Source: Bradyrhizobium sp. KBS0727
GTDB taxonomy: Bacteria; Pseudomonadota; Alphaproteobacteria; Rhizobiales; Xanthobacteraceae
Reading direction: 5' to 3'
DNA length: 64,000 nucleotides
Assembly: GCF_005937885.2 (NCBI RefSeq)
Contig: NZ_CP042176.1
Location: forward strand, 5,265,501 to 5,329,500
Each line of letters opens with the position of its first letter. Position 1 is the stretch's first letter. The notes beneath the pieces were generated by a model. That model was not told where the DNA came from and ran no database searches. It saw nothing but the letters and a program-made list of their open reading frames with translations. Shown one piece after another: positions 1-8,451 of the stretch. Made by a program: the position numbers and the translations under genes.

Positions 1-502
1 GCTCGGCAAGTCGCTTGTCGCCAGCGGCACGTCGGCGGGCTCGCCGCGGTCGGTCGCCTTCAACGTCCAGGGCTTTCGTGTCGCCGTCAACAAGTTCACC
101 GGCGAGATCAGGATATTGAAAAGCGTGCATGCGGCGGACGCCGGCCGGGTCGCCAATCCCTTGCAGTGCCGCGGCCAGGTCGAGGGCGGCGTCGCGCAAG
201 CGCTCGGGGCAGCGCTGTATGAGGAAATGGTGATCGACGAGACGGGCCGCGTCATCAATCCCCGATTCCGCGACTACCACCTGCCGCAATTTGCCGACAT
301 CCCGCGCACCGAAGTGTTCTTCGCCGACACGTCCGATACGATCGGACCGATGGGCGCGAAATCGATGAGCGAAAGCCCGTATAACCCGGTCGCCGCCGCC
401 ATCGGCAATGCCATTGCCAACGCCACCGGCATCCGCTTTACGTCGACACCGTTCAAGCCGGACAGGCTGTTTCCGGCGCTGCACGAGAAATTCGGGAAAT
501 AA
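1..502 (+). CDS. Molybdenum hydroxylase (xanthine dehydrogenase family) large subunit, C-terminal part
   Basis: The reading frame is open from base 2 to the stop at 500-502, so the gene begins left of the window and only about the last 166 residues are seen. The segments RVANPLQCRGQVEGGVAQ and GAKSMSESPYNPVA match the C-terminal molybdopterin-binding region of the xanthine dehydrogenase/aldehyde oxidase/CO dehydrogenase large subunit, including the GAK-(S/G)-x-(S/G)-E signature holding the glutamate thought to act as base at the molybdenum. These enzymes hydroxylate heterocycles or aldehydes and need FAD and 2Fe-2S partners, which would lie off the left edge. The substrate cannot be told. Uricase lies 2.3 kb to the right, but a role in purine oxidation would be a guess. 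Confidence 0.85.
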   Translation, partial: LGKSLVASGTSAGSPRSVAFNVQGFRVAVNKFTGEIRILKSVHAADAGRVANPLQCRGQVEGGVAQALGAALYEEMVIDETGRVINPRFRDYHLPQFADIPRTEVFFADTSDTIGPMGAKSMSESPYNPVAAAIGNAIANATGIRFTSTPFKPDRLFPALHEKFGK

Positions 503-510
503 TTATCGCG

Positions 511-1515
511 CTATTGCCGGTTGGCCCAATCCAGGATGGCGGACGCTTCGGCCGGCACCTTGGCCTGCCATGCCGCGATCGGACCGCTTCCGGCTTTCTT
601 CAGGGCGGCGATAATGGCTGTCGGCGGCGGCTCGTCGATACTGACCCCATTGGCGCGCATCCGCGCGTAGTTCTCGGCCGTGCGATTGGCGAGCAGTTCG
701 ATCTGGCTTTTTTCGGTTTCCGCGGCAGCGGCATCGACCGCGGCCTGCAGGTCACCGGACAGCGCGTCGAAGGCGTCCTTGCGTACGAACGCGATCGAGA
801 TCGGGATCGCGTAGTTGATCGGCGTGAAATGATGCAGGTCGTCCCAAAGCTTTCGGCCCGCGCCGCCGTCACCGGAAGTCAGGATCGCGTTCAAGGCGTG
901 ATTTTTCACCTTGACGATCGCCTCGTTGAACGGAAGAAATTCCGCCGCAGCGCCCGCAGCACGCAAGACGTCGGCCGAGCTGTTGTCATAGGCTCTCACC
1001 GCTAAGGTATGTAGGTCTTCCTCGCCTTTGAGCGGTTGATCCGACCATATGCCCGTCGCAGGCCAGATCGTGATGTAGAGCAGCTTCATGCCGCGCGCCG
1101 CCAGCGCGCGTTCATACAGCGGTCGTGCTTTGACATTCATCGCCTTGGCGGTCTCGACCGACTGGACCACGAAGGGAAGCGCCGACAGACCGAATATTTG
1201 GTCGGACGATTCCAGCGGCGCCGCAAACGCGTCGCCGCCGTCAATACGGTGGTCCTGGGCCGCCTGGGGCATCTCGCGAGAAGTGATTTTCAGTTCGTTG
1301 TCGAAAGCGGTCACGACCGTCAGCGCGCCCAGCGTTTTCGACGACAGCAGTTTTCCGAACGTCACCAACCCGATGCCGGAGATGTTGCTCTCCGGATATT
1401 CGGTCGTCATCTTCCACTGGACTTGCGCAAAAGCCGTCGCGGGGACCGCCACCAAAATCAGCGCAATCGCGCAGGCTACGGCGCGGACCCGTCGGCTTAC
1501 AACTAACTGATGCAT
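511..1515 (-). CDS. TRAP transporter DctP-type periplasmic solute-binding protein (orphan)
   Basis: A 334-residue protein with a Sec signal peptide: basic RRVRAV, then a hydrophobic stretch to about residue 29, with cleavage near TAFAQ. The mature part, from VQWKMTTEYP, resembles DctP proteins, which bind carboxylates or similar solutes in the periplasm and pass them to DctQM permeases. The start at MHQLVV was chosen because the signal peptide begins there and it lies one base after the stop of the upstream oxygenase, which implies cotranscription. A longer reading would overlap that gene by 200 bases. No DctQM genes are adjacent; the TRAP permease at 15.4-17.4 kb has its own binding protein. 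Ligand unknown. Confidence 0.75.
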   Translation of the reverse strand: MHQLVVSRRVRAVACAIALILVAVPATAFAQVQWKMTTEYPESNISGIGLVTFGKLLSSKTLGALTVVTAFDNELKITSREMPQAAQDHRIDGGDAFAAPLESSDQIFGLSALPFVVQSVETAKAMNVKARPLYERALAARGMKLLYITIWPATGIWSDQPLKGEEDLHTLAVRAYDNSSADVLRAAGAAAEFLPFNEAIVKVKNHALNAILTSGDGGAGRKLWDDLHHFTPINYAIPISIAFVRKDAFDALSGDLQAAVDAAAAETEKSQIELLANRTAENYARMRANGVSIDEPPPTAIIAALKKAGSGPIAAWQAKVPAEASAILDWANRQ

Positions 1516-1516
1516 G

Positions 1517-2473
1517 CTACCCTCTGGCTTGCTTGGCGGCGTAGGTCGGCTCCAGCCGCGAACGCAGGAATTCGGCGCCGGTGATCGGCGGATATTTCGC
1601 CGGACGGTCGGCGCTGACGCAGGTCGGCAGACACGCAACCACGGCATCGGGATTGGGATCGAGAAAGAACGCCACCGAATAGCGATCCTTGCCGGGGTTG
1701 ACCACCTTGTGCGGTGTCGAAACATAGACGTCGTTCGACCACCGCATCAGGCAGTCGCCGATATTGCAGACGAAGGTATCTGGAATCACGGGCGCGTCGA
1801 GCCAGCGACCGGAGCGGTCCTGCACCATCAGGCCGCCGACCTCGTCGGTCGCCAGCAACGTGACGTTGCCGTAGTCGGTGTGAACGCCGGCACCGAGTTG
1901 CCCCTCGGACAACGGCACGGCGCTCTGCGGGTAATGCAGCAGGCGCAGCGTGGCGTTCGGCCGGTCGAGCCTGGTTTCGAAATAGTCGGGCTCAAGCCCG
2001 AGGTCGAGCGCAAACCCGCGATGCAGGTCGCGCCCGAGCCGCCACACCCGGTTGAAGTAATCGAGCATGGTGTCGCGAAAGCCCGGCATGTGCGGCCACA
2101 GATTGGCCGCCCGGAACGGCGCGCGCGCCAGCATCTCGGGATCGTCAGGAGGCAGTTCGAGACCGATGTTGAAGGCCTCCTTGACGTCAGCCGGCTTGCC
2201 GGGATCGAGCGTTTCGCCGCCGACCCGGATGTAACCGCGATTGCCGCCGGGACCGCTGAAGGAAACCGCCTCCCGGATCGACGCCGGTCCCGCAAAGAAA
2301 GCGGCGGAGGTTTCGAAAACGCGCTTCATCAAGGCCGACGGCACGCCATGGTTGGCAATATAAAAGAACCCGACATCCCGGCACGCGTTACCGAGGTCCC
2401 TGGCGACGGCGCGAGCTTGCGCCGGCGAACCGTCCACCAGGGGCGCAATGTCGATCACCGGAATGGCACTCAT
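1517..2473 (-). CDS. Isopenicillin N synthase-like 2-oxoglutarate/Fe(II) dioxygenase
   Basis: A 318-residue enzyme of the isopenicillin N synthase family. An N-terminal DIOX_N-type segment (IPVIDIAPLV, GFFYIANHGVP) is followed by the double-stranded beta-helix. The iron ligands H198-x-D200 (VHTDYGN) and H255 (STPHKV) are present, as is R264-x-S266 (RYSVAF), which usually holds the 2-oxoglutarate carboxylate. It is cytoplasmic and hydroxylates or desaturates a small molecule; the substrate cannot be deduced. The downstream TRAP binding protein starts one base after its stop, so the two may act on the same compound. Confidence 0.85.
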   Translation of the reverse strand: MSAIPVIDIAPLVDGSPAQARAVARDLGNACRDVGFFYIANHGVPSALMKRVFETSAAFFAGPASIREAVSFSGPGGNRGYIRVGGETLDPGKPADVKEAFNIGLELPPDDPEMLARAPFRAANLWPHMPGFRDTMLDYFNRVWRLGRDLHRGFALDLGLEPDYFETRLDRPNATLRLLHYPQSAVPLSEGQLGAGVHTDYGNVTLLATDEVGGLMVQDRSGRWLDAPVIPDTFVCNIGDCLMRWSNDVYVSTPHKVVNPGKDRYSVAFFLDPNPDAVVACLPTCVSADRPAKYPPITGAEFLRSRLEPTYAAKQARG

Positions 2474-2773
2474 ATCGATCTCCCGGAGAGGTCATCGGGC
2501 CAACAAACAGGAATCGTTAACCCAGACGCCCCAGAATCGGAGCCACCAGTCTGTTCGCATTCCCGACGGAACTCCAAATCTGGCGGGGCATTGTCCCCAA
2601 CCAGCGCGTCTAAGCCGCGCACCTCTGTAAGGCAATTTCCCATGCGACGCACGATCGAACACCTCTTTGAACTTGCGTCGCTGGCGATCACGGGCTGCCT
2701 GCGCTTCATCTGGGAATGAAACCACCACGGCGGCAGGAAGACCTGCCAAGGTGGCACGAGGGCCTGCTCTAGA
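2474..2773. other. Intergenic region, 300 bp, no convincing gene
   Basis: It lies between the oxygenase start and the uricase stop. Reading frames on both strands are open for 60-120 codons, but none has a recognisable motif or a good ribosome binding site. One minus-strand stretch near 2640-2710 looks protein-like only briefly, so a decayed gene remnant is possible. The promoter of the oxygenase operon should lie at its left end. Confidence 0.4.
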
Positions 2774-3616
2774 CTAGCCGCGCCCCACCGTGCACTCGAT
2801 CTGGCCGTGCGGCTCGTCGGTCGGCAGGAACACATCGTTGTTGTTGTCCTGCCCGAACGCCGACAGGTTCATCAGGATGAAATGCATGTTCGGGCAGGCC
2901 ATGCTGACCTCGGAAATTTCCGGCACCGCCGCAAGCGCCGCCTCGCCCATCCGGTACAGGCTGTCCTGCACGCTCATGCTGTAGGTCATCGCAAACACTT
3001 CCAGCAAGGTATCGAGAACCCTGTTGTTGGTCGCCGGGTAGCTTGCAGGTTTGCCCGACCACTTCCACGACGCCACCATCGAGGTCGCACACATCCGGTC
3101 GGCGGTCGGCGGGATCGTCGTGTACTTGTCCTTGACGTAATTCTCCCAGCCGGACTGGGTCGACTTCATGAAGGCAAAGCCGTCGATGCCGGACGACATG
3201 ACAGCAGTGCCGCCGCGGATTTGCGAGATTTCCACCGTGGGCTTGCCGTTGCTGTCGAGCACGAAACTGTGCGGATGCGGCTTGCCGCCGACACTGAGCC
3301 GGCTCCATTTGGTCTCGTGCGCGGTGATGGCGACCGAGGAAATCTGCGGATAGGTGTCGAGATATTTCTTCGCCAGCACCTGGCAGAATTCCTCGGTGCT
3401 GAGCCCGGTATTTTCGCGGGCGACGACGTTGACGACGTTCTTGATCGTGTCGGTCGAGACCGAAGTGGAATTGTCGGCATGGGTATAGGCGCGGGCGAAG
3501 TCACCCTCCATCATCGCCTTGATGTTGAGCTGGCTGACCTCGTGCCGGTCGCCGTCGCGATGGATGCGCATCACGCGGACGCGACCTTTCCCGTATCTGT
3601 TCTTGATCAGCGGCAC
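2774..3616 (-). CDS. uox: Urate oxidase (uricase)
   Basis: A 280-residue cofactor-free uricase of two T-fold domains, which oxidises urate with O2 to 5-hydroxyisourate and H2O2. The catalytic triad seen in fungal uricase is visible: K10 (RYGKGRV), T57 (STDTIKN) and H245 (CPNMHF). The conserved AITAHETKWSRL and GIDGFAFMKSTQSGW segments are also present. Length is close to that of known bacterial and plant uricases (about 280-310). It is transcribed divergently from the NCS2 permease at 3800. The product 5-hydroxyisourate is the substrate of the UraH domain encoded at 5257-6141, so the pathway is local. Confidence 0.95.
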   Translation of the reverse strand: MPLIKNRYGKGRVRVMRIHRDGDRHEVSQLNIKAMMEGDFARAYTHADNSTSVSTDTIKNVVNVVARENTGLSTEEFCQVLAKKYLDTYPQISSVAITAHETKWSRLSVGGKPHPHSFVLDSNGKPTVEISQIRGGTAVMSSGIDGFAFMKSTQSGWENYVKDKYTTIPPTADRMCATSMVASWKWSGKPASYPATNNRVLDTLLEVFAMTYSMSVQDSLYRMGEAALAAVPEISEVSMACPNMHFILMNLSAFGQDNNNDVFLPTDEPHGQIECTVGRG

Positions 3617-3652
3617 GTGGGAGCCTCCAGTTCAGCCGGTAAATTAACGGGA

Positions 3653-3678
3653 TATTGGTCGCCCGATATGGTCCAATA
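3653..3678. promoter_or_regulatory. Inverted repeat in the uox / permease divergent promoter region
   Basis: TATTGG (3653-3658) and CCAATA (3673-3678) form a 6-bp inverted repeat with a 14-bp spacer, about 40 bp upstream of uricase and 120 bp upstream of the permease. It could be an operator for a purine-responsive regulator, but no such regulator gene is adjacent and only one copy was found. Low confidence. Confidence 0.3.
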
Positions 3679-3799
3679 ATGAGCAACGTTCGTGCCATCG
3701 AGCAAGGGCCCCGGATCAGGTTCTGGCACGGGCCTTGTATCGGTCTGACCGGGCCGTGGGCCCGTGCCTTTAAGGGGCAAGCTTTTGGGGGGCCAGTCC

Positions 3800-5203
3800 A
3801 TGACCACGACGATCGAAGTTCATCCCGTCGACCAGATCCTGCCGACCCCACGCCTGCTCGCGCTGGGCTTGCAGCACGTGCTGGTCATGTATGCCGGCGC
3901 CGTCGCGGTACCCCTGATCATCGGCCGGGCGCTGAAACTGCCGCCGGAGGACGTCGCGTTCCTGATCAGCGCGGACCTGTTCGCCTGCGGGCTGGCGACG
4001 CTGGTCCAGTGCATCGGCTTTCCCGGGGTCGGCATTCGTCTGCCGGTGATGATGGGCGTCACCTTTGCGTCCGTCGGCCCGATGCTGTCGATGGCGGCGG
4101 CGCCCGATATCGGCCTGCTCGGCATCTACGGCTCGGTCATCGCTGCCGGAATCTTCGGCATCCTTGCCGCGCCTTTCATCAGCCGGCTGCTGCCGTTGTT
4201 TCCCCCGGTCGTGACCGGAACCATCATCATGGTGATCGGCATCTCGCTGATGCGGGTCGGGATCAACTGGGCGGGTGGCGGCCTGCCGACGCTGACCAAG
4301 GTGGTGGATGGCGTCCCCGGCGCGTTTCCCAATCCCGGCTATGGCCAATTGCAGGGGCTCGGCATCGCGCTGTTCGTACTGCTGGTGATCCTCGGCCTGA
4401 TCAAATGGGGCTCCGGCTTCATCGCCAATGTCGCCGTGCTGCTCGGCATCATCGCCGGCGCCATTCTCGCGGCCGCGCTCGGCGTCATGCATTTCGAAAA
4501 GGTCGCAGCCGCGTCATGGGGCGCAGTGGTGATCCCGTTCCATTTCGGCATGCCGCAATTCCATCTGGTGCCTGTTGTCACCATGTGCATCGTGATGATC
4601 GTGGTCATGATCGAATCGCTCGGAATGTTTCTGGCGCTCGGTGAAATCACCGGCAAGACCGTCGATCGCGACGCGCTGACCCGTGGCCTGCGCGCCGACG
4701 GCGTCGGGACGCTGCTCGGCGGTCTTTTCAATACATTCCCCTACACGTCGTTCTCGCAGAACGTCGGCCTGGTCAGCGTCACCGGCGTGCGCTCGCGCTG
4801 GGTGACGATCGCAGGCGGCTGCATCATGCTGCTGCTAGGCTTGCTGCCGAAGATGGCGGCGCTGGTCGAAGCCGTACCGCTGGTGGTGCTTGGCGGCGCG
4901 GGCCTCGTGATGTTCGGCATGGTGGCCGCGACCGGCGCACGCATCCTCACCGCGGTCGATTTCAGGAACAACCGCTTCAACCTGTTCGTGGTCGCGATCT
5001 CGGTCGGCTTCGGCCTGATTCCGCTCGCGGCACCGAACTTCTTCAAGAACCTGCCGCACGACCTGCAGCCACTGCTGGAAAGTGGCATCCTGCTCTGCGC
5101 ACTGGTCGCCGTGATCCTGAACGCCTTCTTCAACGGCGTCAGCAGCAAGGCCGGGGCGGAAGCCGACGCCGCCGCGGCCGCGTCATCGGCGCAGCATGTG
5201 TGA
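3800..5203 (+). CDS. NCS2 family purine (urate/xanthine-type) permease
   Basis: A 467-residue inner-membrane protein with about 12-14 hydrophobic segments and the NCS2 signature QNVGLVSVTGVRSR (QNxGxxxxT type) around two thirds of its length. NCS2 proteins import nucleobases with H+ or Na+. Its place opposite uricase and next to the ureidoimidazoline and allantoin genes points to urate or xanthine as substrate (inference). The ATG at 3800 follows a run of G (around 3786-3792) that can act as ribosome binding site; an upstream GTG at 3764 adds only 12 unconserved residues. Confidence 0.9.
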   Translation: MTTTIEVHPVDQILPTPRLLALGLQHVLVMYAGAVAVPLIIGRALKLPPEDVAFLISADLFACGLATLVQCIGFPGVGIRLPVMMGVTFASVGPMLSMAAAPDIGLLGIYGSVIAAGIFGILAAPFISRLLPLFPPVVTGTIIMVIGISLMRVGINWAGGGLPTLTKVVDGVPGAFPNPGYGQLQGLGIALFVLLVILGLIKWGSGFIANVAVLLGIIAGAILAAALGVMHFEKVAAASWGAVVIPFHFGMPQFHLVPVVTMCIVMIVVMIESLGMFLALGEITGKTVDRDALTRGLRADGVGTLLGGLFNTFPYTSFSQNVGLVSVTGVRSRWVTIAGGCIMLLLGLLPKMAALVEAVPLVVLGGAGLVMFGMVAATGARILTAVDFRNNRFNLFVVAISVGFGLIPLAAPNFFKNLPHDLQPLLESGILLCALVAVILNAFFNGVSSKAGAEADAAAAASSAQHV

Positions 5204-5219
5204 TTTCCAATTGTGCATC

Positions 5220-5246
5220 TCACGCCGTCATGGCCGGGCTTGACGA
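5220..5246. repeat. Fragment of a dispersed intergenic repeat
   Basis: A short stretch (CACGCCGTCATGGCCGGGCT and following) resembles the left half of a common rhizobial intergenic palindrome; the expected second half is missing. It lies between the convergent permease and UraD-UraH stops. Confidence 0.3.
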
Positions 5247-5256
5247 AGAGAGAACC

Positions 5257-6141
5257 TCAACTCCCCCGATAGGTCCCGTAGCTCCAGGGCGTGACCAGGA
5301 GCGGCACGTGCAGATGGCCCTCGGGATCGCTGACCGAAAAGCGCACGGGAATCTGGTCCAGGAACGGCGGCTCCGACATCGGCACGTCGCGGCCGGCAAA
5401 ATATTCGCCGACACTGAACATCAGCTCATAGCGTCCGATCGGCACCGGCCGGCCGCCGATCAGGGGCTGGTCAGTGCGGCCGTCGCTGTTGGTTACCGCG
5501 CGGGCGATCACGCGGGGCTCACCCAAGTCAGACAGTTCGGTCAGCACCAGCGAAATTCCTGCCGCGGGCTTGCCGCTATGGGTGTCCAGCACATGGGTCG
5601 ACAGCCGCCCGTGCACCGGAAGCTTGTCATCGGATAGCACGAGCTGATCAAGCCGCAGCGCCGCGATACGGCAAATTTCATTGATCGAGGTCTGGGTCTC
5701 CGTCGCTACGTCGTTCGGCAGCCGGCGCTCGAAATCGCGCAGCACGGAATCCTTGGTGTGGCGGCGAACGCAGACAATGTAGGGGAAACCGAATTTGGCG
5801 CGATAGGCGTTGTTGACGCGCTCGAACGCCTCGTATTCGGCATCCGACAGCCGGTCGAGACCAAGGCTGTTTTGTTCAGAGGTAGATTCGGCAGTCAGGC
5901 CCGCGGCACGCTGGGTCTTGTTGGCGAGATCGGGATGCGCCTTGATCAGCGCCATCTGCTGTTCGGCCGGCGCGCGATCGACCGCATCCCTCATCGCTGA
6001 TAGCAGCGCCTTTACGCCGGAATAGGGCCGCACCGCGGCGGCCTGTTCGGCAATCCAGGGCGAGTATTCGAAGATATTGGCAAGAGCCGCGACGAAATCA
6101 TCCTTGCTGCAGGCATTGAGTTCAGAAAGGTTCTTTTGCAT
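5257..6141 (-). CDS. Fused OHCU decarboxylase / 5-hydroxyisourate hydrolase (UraD-UraH)
   Basis: A 294-residue fusion. Residues 1 to about 155 are a 2-oxo-4-hydroxy-4-carboxy-5-ureidoimidazoline decarboxylase: AHPDLA with H69, SEQ at 88-90, and FGFPYIVCVR. Residues from about 158 are a transthyretin-like hydroxyisourate hydrolase: LSTHVLDTHSGKPA, HLHVPLL, and the family's C-terminal YRGS as the last four residues. The hydrolase opens 5-hydroxyisourate to OHCU, which the first domain decarboxylates to S-allantoin, so domain order is opposite to reaction order. The start lies three bases after the PuuE stop, indicating one operon with PuuE and DUF3830. The domains are usually separate proteins in bacteria, though fusions are known. 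Confidence 0.93.
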   Translation of the reverse strand: MQKNLSELNACSKDDFVAALANIFEYSPWIAEQAAAVRPYSGVKALLSAMRDAVDRAPAEQQMALIKAHPDLANKTQRAAGLTAESTSEQNSLGLDRLSDAEYEAFERVNNAYRAKFGFPYIVCVRRHTKDSVLRDFERRLPNDVATETQTSINEICRIAALRLDQLVLSDDKLPVHGRLSTHVLDTHSGKPAAGISLVLTELSDLGEPRVIARAVTNSDGRTDQPLIGGRPVPIGRYELMFSVGEYFAGRDVPMSEPPFLDQIPVRFSVSDPEGHLHVPLLVTPWSYGTYRGS

Positions 6142-6144
6142 GAC

Positions 6145-7083
6145 CTACCCGATGTTGAACGCGTGCCCGGCCAAATGCTTCAGATTGGAGTGCCAGTGCT
6201 GCGCGATCTGCAGCCGCGTCGGCACCCAGACGCGCTCGTGCTTGCCGACATAATCGAGAAACCGCATCAGCGACGCGGCGCGGCCTGGGCGGCCGACGAC
6301 GCGGCAATGCAGGCCGATCGACATCATCTTCGGCGAGGTCGCGCCTTCGGCATAGAGCACGTCGAAACTGTCCTTGAGATAGGTGAAGAACTCCTCGCCG
6401 CCGCCGAACCCCTGCGCGTTGACGAAGCGCATGTCATTGGCATCGAGCGTGTAGGGAATGACCAGATGCGGCTCCAGGGCCTGCGTCCTGATCCAGTACG
6501 GCAGGTCGTCGGCATAGGAGTCGCAGAGATAGAGGAGACCGCCAGCCTCCATCAAGAGCCGGAGCGTATTGATCGAGGAACGTCCGGTGTACCAGCCGAG
6601 CGGACGCCCGCCGGTCGCCTCGGTGTGAACGCGGATCGCCTCCGCGATCTCCCAGCGCTCCTCGGCCTCCGACATATCCTTGTGTTCGATCCATTTCAGG
6701 CTGTGGCTGGCGATATCCCAGCCCGCCTCCTTCATGGCGGCAACCACATCGGGGTTTCGCTGCAGGGCGGTGGCGACGCCGAACACCGTCGCCGGCATCT
6801 TGCGCTCGGTGAACATCCGCCACAGCCGCCAGAAGCCGGCGCGCGAGCCATACTCGAACATCGATTCGATATTGGCATGGCGCTGGCCCGGCCAGGGCTG
6901 CGTGCCCAGCACATCCGACAGGAACGCTTCCGAGGCGCGGTCGCCGTGCAGGATGTTGTTCTCGCCGCCTTCCTCGAAATTCACCACGAACTGAACGGCG
7001 ACCCGTGCATGGCCCGGCCACTTCGGATCGGGTGGATGGCGGCCGTAGCCGCGAAGGTCGCGCGGGTAGTTCGGCTCCGTCAC
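6145..7083 (-). CDS. puuE: Allantoinase PuuE (polysaccharide-deacetylase fold)
   Basis: A 312-residue protein of the NodB/polysaccharide deacetylase superfamily. The N-terminal PRDLRGYGRHPPDPKWPG and VNFEEGGENNILHGD are characteristic of the PuuE allantoinases, which hydrolyse allantoin to allantoate without the amidohydrolase fold of AllB. It starts at a GTG directly after the TAG stop of the DUF3830 gene, with GAGGAAG inside the end of that gene as ribosome binding site, so translation is coupled. Together with uricase and UraD-UraH it completes urate to allantoate. No allantoate amidohydrolase is in the purine block. Confidence 0.9.
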   Translation of the reverse strand: MTEPNYPRDLRGYGRHPPDPKWPGHARVAVQFVVNFEEGGENNILHGDRASEAFLSDVLGTQPWPGQRHANIESMFEYGSRAGFWRLWRMFTERKMPATVFGVATALQRNPDVVAAMKEAGWDIASHSLKWIEHKDMSEAEERWEIAEAIRVHTEATGGRPLGWYTGRSSINTLRLLMEAGGLLYLCDSYADDLPYWIRTQALEPHLVIPYTLDANDMRFVNAQGFGGGEEFFTYLKDSFDVLYAEGATSPKMMSIGLHCRVVGRPGRAASLMRFLDYVGKHERVWVPTRLQIAQHWHSNLKHLAGHAFNIG

Positions 7084-7497
7084 CTAGACTTCCTCGAACC
7101 GGATCTTCTGCGCACCCTTCCACAACACGGTCTTGCCGAACGCGGTCAGGTTCTCCAGCCCCGAGGTCAGGGTGATGAAATGGTTGCCGGCGAGCTGGCC
7201 CATCTTGCTGGCGAAATGCACGCCGCCATAGGCGAGCAGGATTTCGGTTTCGCTGATGCCGCCGGGATAGAGGATGATCTGGCCCGGCGCGGGATAGCTG
7301 GTGTGGTTCTCATAGGAGACGCCGAAGTCGAGATCGCCGAGCGGCATCCAGACCCCCTCGCCGCTCCAGCGCACATGGATCGCCTGGCTTTCGAACGGCA
7401 TCGCTTTTCGAAATGCCGCGACCGTTTTCGGCGCCAGCTGCTCCTCGAAACGGGCGTTGAAGGTGAACTCACCGGCGCGGACGATCAATTGGCTCAT
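7084..7497 (-). CDS. DUF3830 family (cyclophilin-like) protein
   Basis: A 137-residue cytoplasmic protein without signal peptide, beginning MSQLIVRAG and containing GDLDFGVSYENHTSYPAPGQ and the YGG-x-H-F region typical of DUF3830, a family with a cyclophilin-like barrel and no assigned reaction. The ATG at 7497 has a purine-rich GAGAAGAG just upstream. Upstream in-frame starts give an unconserved arginine-rich extension. It is the first gene of the operon DUF3830-puuE-uraDH and abuts puuE with no gap, which ties it to purine use; the actual role is unknown. Confidence 0.75.
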   Translation of the reverse strand: MSQLIVRAGEFTFNARFEEQLAPKTVAAFRKAMPFESQAIHVRWSGEGVWMPLGDLDFGVSYENHTSYPAPGQIILYPGGISETEILLAYGGVHFASKMGQLAGNHFITLTSGLENLTAFGKTVLWKGAQKIRFEEV

Positions 7498-7625
7498 CGG
7501 TCTCTTCTCTCGGATGGCTAAAGAAAACGGGTTCGCCATATCCATTGCAGCCGGGATTAGCGGAAGCAAGGACCATTCCAGCCCAAGGGGATAGTCCAAG
7601 GGGATCGGTTTCGAGCCTGGCCGCC

Positions 7626-7913
7626 TTATTGCCGGCGGTCGTAGGACCAGCCGAAAATCCCGCCGCGCTGGGCTTCCGGTTCCGGAGCCGCAGCGGGCGC
7701 GGCCTCCCTGGCTTCGGCCTGCGACGGTGGCGGCGGCGCCGGCAGGTCGTCGCACTTCATGGAATAGACCAGCTCGCCCTTCGCGGTCCGGCCGATCGGC
7801 GCGCAGTTGTCGACAACCCGCGCGGCTCCCTTCGGGGCAGGCTTGGGCGTCAGCGGGGTCTGGGCCCAGGCGGGCGATGCGGCCAGCAAAATGACCAGCA
7901 GGATATTCTTCAT
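7626..7913 (-). CDS. Small secreted proline-rich hypothetical protein
   Basis: About 95 residues from the ATG at 7913; an alternative ATG at 7931 adds MSLMNP. The first 18 residues (MKNILLVILLAASPAWAQ) form a clear Sec signal peptide with cleavage after AWAQ. The mature part contains two cysteines (NCAPIG, MKCDDL), likely a disulfide, and an Ala/Pro/Glu-rich tail. I do not recognise a family. It probably works in the periplasm. Confidence 0.55.
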   Translation of the reverse strand: MKNILLVILLAASPAWAQTPLTPKPAPKGAARVVDNCAPIGRTAKGELVYSMKCDDLPAPPPPSQAEAREAAPAAAPEPEAQRGGIFGWSYDRRQ

Positions 7914-7972
7914 CGGGTTCATCAGCGACAACTGAATTCTCTCATTGGACCGGGTCGGCTGGACCCATTCTA

Positions 7973-8083
7973 TTACAGCCCGACGACAGCGGTTGCTGAA
8001 TATTTAGTCGATCGACGTCCCTGACCAGAAAGTTTGCTCGCCGCTTCGTGATATCCGCGACCGTAATAATTCACATCGGCCAT
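7973..8083 (-). CDS. Possible 36-residue small protein
   Basis: Begins MADVNYYGRGYHEAASKL. The ATG at 8083 is preceded by GGGAGATAACG, a good ribosome binding site at normal spacing, which is the main reason to list it. No signal peptide or membrane segment, and no family recognised. It stands alone, divergent from the secreted protein at 8160. Confidence 0.3.
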   Translation of the reverse strand: MADVNYYGRGYHEAASKLSGQGRRSTKYSATAVVGL

Positions 8084-8159
8084 CGTTATCTCCCATGGAG
8101 CGCTGCAACGGCGAGGCGCGTCTGCCGCGCCAGCGAAAAGCGTCAAAGGGAGAACCACA

Positions 8160-8375
8160 ATGCGAAAGACAATCCTCACCATCCTCGGCTCGGCCCTGAT
8201 CGTTTCGGCTTCCGTGCAATTTGCCGATGCCGCCCAACGTCATCACGGCAACCGCGCCGTCACGAGCCAGCAGCTTGGCCGCAATGCCGATGCCTATGCG
8301 GCGTGGCCGGCCCCTGCCGCACAGCCCGACTGGTCGCGCTATTCGGGCGGCTATTCGGCGCCTGCCGGACGCTGA
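8160..8375 (+). CDS. Small secreted hypothetical protein
   Basis: A 71-residue protein with a Sec signal peptide (residues 1 to about 24, MRKTILTILGSALIVSA to ADA) followed by a short His/Asn/Tyr-containing mature part (QRHHGNRAVTSQQLGRN). The ribosome binding site AAAGGGAGAA lies just upstream of the ATG. No family recognised; it resembles the many short exported proteins of Bradyrhizobium-type genomes. Confidence 0.5.
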   Translation: MRKTILTILGSALIVSASVQFADAAQRHHGNRAVTSQQLGRNADAYAAWPAPAAQPDWSRYSGGYSAPAGR

Positions 8376-8451
8376 GCTAGCCTACAGGATTGAAAAGCCG
8401 GTCGCGCGCAGCGGCTGGCTTTTCAACGGACATCGGTACGAGCCGCGCCGG

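Noticed and set aside
1514-2719. A 401-codon plus-strand frame antisense to the oxygenase
   Set aside because: It is the mirror of a well-supported dioxygenase gene with intact iron ligands; the plus-strand product has no motif and a skewed Arg/Gly/His composition.
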